Assembly (NCBI GenBank): GCA_947044365.1
Contig: OX345637.1
Location: forward strand, 14,106,916 to 14,170,915
DNA from: Petrosia ficiformis
Taxonomy: Eukaryota; Porifera; Demospongiae; Haplosclerida; Petrosiidae
Reading direction: 5' to 3'
DNA length: 64,000 nt
Part shown: in pieces, positions 59,072 through 64,000 of the stretch
How the letters are laid out: every line of letters starts with the position of its first letter
How positions within the stretch are numbered: the stretch's first letter is position 1
Made by a program: the position numbers and the translations under genes
The notes under the pieces: model-generated
Told to the model about the DNA's origin: nothing
The model's input: the letters and a program-made list of their open reading frames with translations, nothing else
Database searches by the model: none

Positions 59072-59969
59072 TTACATTAAAGTCCCATCAGGAGTAGTTG
59101 CTTGTTGTGCATTCTCATAAACAGTATTAGTTTGTATGGAATGAACATCTTGATAAAGTGGATTCTTGTCATCTGATATCTTTTTAGAATTCCTATCATA
59201 GGATCGAGCACAAGATCCTGAACAAAGAACAATAAATAGAATTAATTACTGTAATAACGAAATATTGTCCAGTATTACCTGATATTTTGTGGATTCTTGA
59301 GTACAATATTAATATGACGGTCAACAGAATAATAATGACTATTACTAACACTAGTATAATAACACATAAACTGGTAGCTATAATAACAGCTGAATTATCT
59401 TCATCATTGGTTGATGTGATCATAGGAAGACCTGTAGAACTAGTAACTAAATGAATAGAAGTTGTATTAATGTCAATCATCAAAGGCTACACGTATATAA
59501 CTATTTATAATAACTAACTTGCTGATGATATAGAAGAAGACAATGTCAGAGATATGGAAGATGAAGCTAGTACTGTTGATGATTTTGCAATAATTAAGGA
59601 TGATAATGTCGATATCAAAGATGAAGTTGTTGTTATTGACAGTGTTGTTGTTGATGTTTCTGCTGTATGTCCATCTACAAACACTTGATTCTTAATAATA
59701 GCTGGTAATTGACTCAGTGTGTTATCATTCTCAACATCATATACATACAAGTCATAATATCCAGTAATAACATTTGATATACAACACTCAGCAATGTTGT
59801 TGACATATCTATTAAACCTTCCTGATAGTGTCATAGTGCTATTTCGTAACTGTAGTTCACAACCAACTGCTGTAGTATTAGTAGAGAATGTACATACCAC
59901 ACACACTTCTTCTCTAGTACTAGTTATATCAATTGATTGAGTATCATAAGTTGCTACAAGAAAATGATG

Positions 59970-60018
<49 letters not shown>

Positions 60019-63000
60019 TATATATATACACCTATTTATTAATTTATTTATTTATTTAATATACGACGGTGTGTTGGCGGTTGTCATGTTGTTCATATTA
60101 ATAGTATATATCCAATTTATACATGATGTGATTATAATATAGAATACATGTTTTGTCTAATTAAGTACATCAAATATTATAATGACGAATTTTAGTATTA
60201 TTTTACACACCACCATGAACCAATTAATACATGTAATAATCAATCACAGAGTTATTTGTTTAATGTCATCGACAGAAAGAATTTAGTAAAATGCTAAAAA
60301 TTATTTCAATTTCATAAGCTGATTTTAAAATCTACTGCTGGTTTACTGGCCACAACATATATCATCCATTGATCTTTAGACAACAAGTGGATCCAAATTA
60401 TAAGCTTGCAATATTACTCTATATCAACTTGATGCTATTGAAGTACAATTAGTTGTATGGTTGTTATGGCCCGTAGGGCCATCTCTATGATTGCTTTCCC
60501 ACGGGTTCGAACTATATATATATATATATATTTCTTTTTTTTTTTTTTTTTTTTTTTTTATGGCCCGCAGGGCCATCCCTATGATTGCTTTCCCACGGGT
60601 TCGATGTATGTTTATATATATATATTTTTTCTTGTGTCCCATTACGCGAGTATGCGTTGTATACGTAGTTAAGAAAGTTACATCATTCCCGGGGGCTCGG
60701 TCAATTAATGGGCGTGGCGCGTAAAAGAACGCGCGATCAAGCTCTACAGACCAGCAGAAAGAAAGCTGTGTAGTTTACGTAGAAACTGGAACTAATAGCT
60801 AGCTATTCTACCTGAAATATATTCTACAAGTTCTACAAGGTTCTTTAAAAGGTAAACAGAGTAGATAATCAAAATAATAACTATAATAGGCTGATGTGTT
60901 TCAGGCATCATAAAGTTAGCCATGATTACTGAATGATGGACACCACAAAGCAGTCATAGGGATACTTTTTTCTCTATATACCTTGTTTTTCTTGTGTCCA
61001 CTTGCGCGAGTATGCGTTGTATACGTAGTTAAGGAAGTTGCGTCATTCCCGGGGGGCTCGGTCAATTAATGGGTGTGGCGCGTAAAAGAACGCGCGCTCG
61101 AGCTCTACACGAGTCTACACTCTACAGACCAGCAGAAAGAAAGCTGCCTGTAGCTAAGTAGCTTACGTAGAAACTGGAACTAGTAGCTAGCTATTCTGTC
61201 TGAAATATATTCCTAAAGTTCTACAAGGTCCTTTAAAAGGTCAGGAGAGTAGATAATCAAAATAATAACTATAATAAGCTGATGTGTTTTAGGCATGATA
61301 ATTCAGCCATGGTTACTGAATGCTGGACACCACAAAGCAGTCATAGGGATACTTTTGTTTTCACTTAAATTTATAAAGCAATCATAGGGATGTTTTTATG
61401 GCCCGTAGGGCCATCCCTATAATTGCTTTCCACGGGGTTTAATGTATATTCTTGTGTCACTTGCGCGACTATTCGTTGTATACGTAGTTAAGGAAGTTGC
61501 GTCATTCCCGGGGGCTCGGTCAATTAATGGGCGTGGCGCGTAAAAGAACGCGCGTTTGAGCTACTGACCAGCCAGGAAGATTCAGAAAGGATGTAAAACT
61601 GCTAATAACTGTTGTATATAGCAGAGAAACAGTATAGATATTATGCAAGAATCTTTAACAAGTAAGTATGATAAGTTGTTGAGTTTCAGACATGAGGAAG
61701 TCATCATTTAGAACCTTGAAGGAGTACCTCAGTCAGTTCATCAGACATCTGTGTATTTAGACTGCAATTAGGCTTACACTTACGTCTTCAGGCCCCAGGA
61801 GTACACAAAGGTAGAGACACTAGTGCCATCAGCAATGCTTAATACATAGTCATCACAAAGCAAATATAGGGATGTTTTTTTCTCTATATACACTTGTTTT
61901 TCTCTATATACACTTGTTCACATTATTATTGATACACACATGCTAACGCCGTCACTTAATCCTTGCACAGCAGAAAGTGTGGGGTAATAATGCATATCTT
62001 GCCACATTAGTGAGAGTACAGTAATGTGACAATGCATACGGTTACAAAGCGTGTGTTTAGGGGCTCAGCCCCCCTGCTTTATTACATGGGGGGTGGCTCA
62101 AACACCCCCCAACCCCCACCCATATCTTTGCCACTGTAAGTTGAATCCAGGCTATTTTCATTAACCCACTAAGGTTGAGCATGTTTCAATTTGCAAAGAA
62201 AACCAATATGGCATGTGGGCTGTTGCTATGCAACTATAAACATCCAAAACTGGAGCCAAGTGTCAACAAAACTATAAACAATAATTGTATATTTGCCTTG
62301 AAAGGTAGGTATGTATAATATATGTGTGTGGTATTTCACTTACTGAAGTGAGCACTACTAGTAATATTAAACTCTCCATCCAGATTACTAAAAGACACTT
62401 GTATAGTATATATCATGTCTGATTGAAGAGTAATAGTATCCACAGTAGTGAGTATATTATCTTGTGATCCTTCCATTAACATTACATCATTTATACTTTG
62501 TGTTGTAGTACATGTATCATCATTTGAATCCGTAATCAATATATCAGTAGTAATGGGATATTCACTGGGACATAGTTCACTAACCTGTGTATAAAGTATA
62601 GTTAGTGCTATATTATATTACAATAATTTATATGCACATTATTATAGGCTCACTCAAATCACATGTACATGAATAAACACTTATAGTATACACATAACAG
62701 GGTTAAACATTTCCATATACCAACAGAAACATTTCTGTTTAACATATTGTTTACACAACAAAGAGGTGATGAATACAGATTAGTATGTATGTAAAAAAGA
62801 TTTTCTTACATTTACAAATACTGTTATGTTTAACATATTATGAGTGACTACTGGTTGAATGGTTACTGGTATACTGGAGTCAACTGATGGGACTGTGTTG
62901 AGAGAATAGAGAATAGTAAATATCATAATACTACTACTATTATTATTACATTCATCACTTCCAGTCATGTACAAGTAATAATTTTATAAATAAAAATATT

Positions 63001-64000
63001 TTTTCAGTTAATAGGAACATGTATAATTATAAAGATCTCTCATACATGTACAAAGGTATACCTTTAGGAAAGTATAGTGATGATATAGTAGTCATTTCTC
63101 CATTCCCTGCTCCATTATAACCTGATACTGTTATACTGATCTCATCACATGAATCAGTATTATTAGGAGCTGTTAACACATAGTATGTTTCAGTAATAAA
63201 CTGAGATATATTGAACATGATACTAGTAACTGATATGTTATATCCAGTGATATGTGTCCCAGGAAGAGTGGATGGTGGATTCCAAGAGATATTGAGACTT
63301 GAGGAATTAATAAATTTATGAGATTTATCACGAATGGATGATAATTGATCTGTAAGAATACAGTACATTAGTATAAGAGACTACATCAGCAACCCACAAC
63401 TTCAATGACAATTTTATGCTAAGTGTATGTATGTATGTGTATGTATGCATGGATGCTGCATGTATATATAATTTTATGTATGTATAATATACACTGCATA
63501 ATTATAATTGTTAAAATATCTAATTTATTGGTTAGTACAGTTGCAAGGAATAGCGGAAATTGGAACTTAATTGGTCATGTATATAATTAAAATCGTATCC
63601 TTATACTGTCTAATAGACTACAAAGAAGTAGAATGAATATTTTAATTAGGTCATTGTAGGTTTCGGAACCTTCTTTGTATGTCTAATATGAGATATTAGG
63701 TATGATAATTGATTATATTTGGCACATATATATTTTACGTATTTTAACGTAATTAGTATCAAATAGTTACGACGTTAGATGTATTTATCCTGAACAACAA
63801 CTAATCGTCAAATATTTGCAATTGCACTAACCAATATATTTGTTATTTTAACAATTCTATATCTAATTCATACCTACTACAGTAAGATAAGTATATGCTG
63901 TAGCTGAACTTGCAAATATACCAGAATTCAATACAACAGACATTTTATATTCACCACCATCAGAAATATTAACATTACTTATAGTAAGTTCTCTCTTTGT
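59072..64000 (-). CDS. Gene A': near-identical copy of gene A, 5' part beyond window
   Basis: Exons seen: 63874 to beyond 64000 (Ig2, partial), 63062-63349 (FN3-1), 62810-62892 and 62344-62584 (FN3-2), 59519-59953 (Cys domain and stalk), 59279-59446 (transmembrane), 59072-59217 (tail). All frames are open and all phases match gene A, with only scattered substitutions and small in-frame indels. The tail has NPLYQDV and TVYENA, where gene A has TVYDNV. The transmembrane helix is Ile/Val-rich with no charged residue. The intron between exons 7 and 6 carries a composite MITE insertion (60466-61913) that is absent from gene A. It lacks the two 605-bp MITEs found in the matching intron of gene A. 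The signal peptide and Ig1 exons must lie to the right of the window. Confidence 0.83.
60466..61913. mobile_element. Composite MITE insertion, several units in tandem
   Basis: Absent from the matching intron of gene A, where the site reads a single TTGTT (9645-9649); here TTGTT stands on both sides (60461-60465, 61914-61918). It is built from three to four copies of one unit, which begins ATGGCCCGTAGGGCCAT (itself a hairpin) then CCCTATGATTGCTTTCCC, and ends AAAGCAATCATAGGGAT. Each unit therefore has short inverted ends. Poly-T and TA runs separate the first two. Confidence 0.75.

Larger units (their letters stand above)
52088..64000. repeat. Segmental duplicate, right copy (continues past window)
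   Basis: The partner of 20-11739. The left breakpoint falls at the start of the C-type Ig exon. The right limit is not reached because the window ends inside Ig2 of gene A'. Confidence 0.85.

Noticed and set aside
60530..60560. ORFs made of Ile/Tyr and Phe runs around the poly-T and TA tracts (60424-60724, 59933-60142, 12190-12381)
   Set aside because: They are translations of microsatellites and MITE ends.
60491..60600. GGGTTCGAAC in the MITE unit as a tRNA-derived B box (SINE)
   Set aside because: The B-box resemblance is short, no convincing A box stands at the right spacing, and the units have inverted ends rather than a poly-A tail.

Overview
The window looks like nuclear DNA of an early-branching marine invertebrate, most plausibly a demosponge of the Amphimedon type (inference). 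It is AT-rich, its genes have many exons with small to medium GT-AG introns, it is crowded with MITEs and transposon relics, and it carries decayed polyubiquitin copies. I see no bacterial features, rRNA, tRNA or CRISPR array.

The core is a tandem family of type-I membrane receptors with Ig and fibronectin-III (FN3) domains. I rebuilt the exons by splice sites and reading phase. The full (A-type) architecture has nine exons: signal peptide, Ig1, Ig2, FN3-1, FN3-2 (two exons), a Cys-containing membrane-proximal domain with a Ser/Thr-rich stalk, a transmembrane exon, and a tail with NPxY and YxxV/I-type tyrosine motifs. Three copies read through completely: A (minus, 6965-13591, 672 aa), B (minus, 18976-25309, 667 aa) and F (plus, 45188-50771, 676 aa). 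A fourth, A' (minus, 59072 to the window edge), is intact as far as it is seen. A second (C-type) subfamily has another signal peptide and a single Ig domain. It is present only as damaged copies: C (32340-36231), E (30900-32051), the fragments at 20-577 and 51969-52642, and probably D (36687-39480).

Layout from left to right: C-type fragment and orphan signal exon (1-1.5 kb); ubiquitin relic and palindromic repeats (1.9-4 kb); receptor relics and a dead transposase (4.2-6.5 kb); gene A with two TTAA-flanked MITEs in an intron (7-13.6 kb); ubiquitin relic, inverted MITE pair and a dead DNA transposon with clear terminal inverted repeats (13.7-18.3 kb); gene B (19-25.3 kb); ubiquitin relic split by a composite insertion, then a solo LTR (25.4-27.7 kb); MITEs and duplicated spacer (28-30.9 kb); pseudogenes E, C and D (30.9-39.5 kb); an inverted ubiquitin module (39.8-41.8 kb); a dead reverse-transcriptase element (41.9-45.1 kb); gene F (45.2-50.8 kb); then a near-identical repeat of the first 11.7 kb of the window (52.1-64 kb).

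The intact members look like cell-surface recognition receptors: diverging Ig ectodomains, a long stalk, one transmembrane helix and a potential tyrosine-signalling tail. Gene B has lost every family tyrosine motif and gained a glutamate in its transmembrane helix, so the array holds both signalling-type and motif-less forms. Tandem copies, inversions, chimeric exons and pseudogenes next to intact genes recall invertebrate allorecognition complexes. That functional reading is inference; the architecture is read directly from the sequence.
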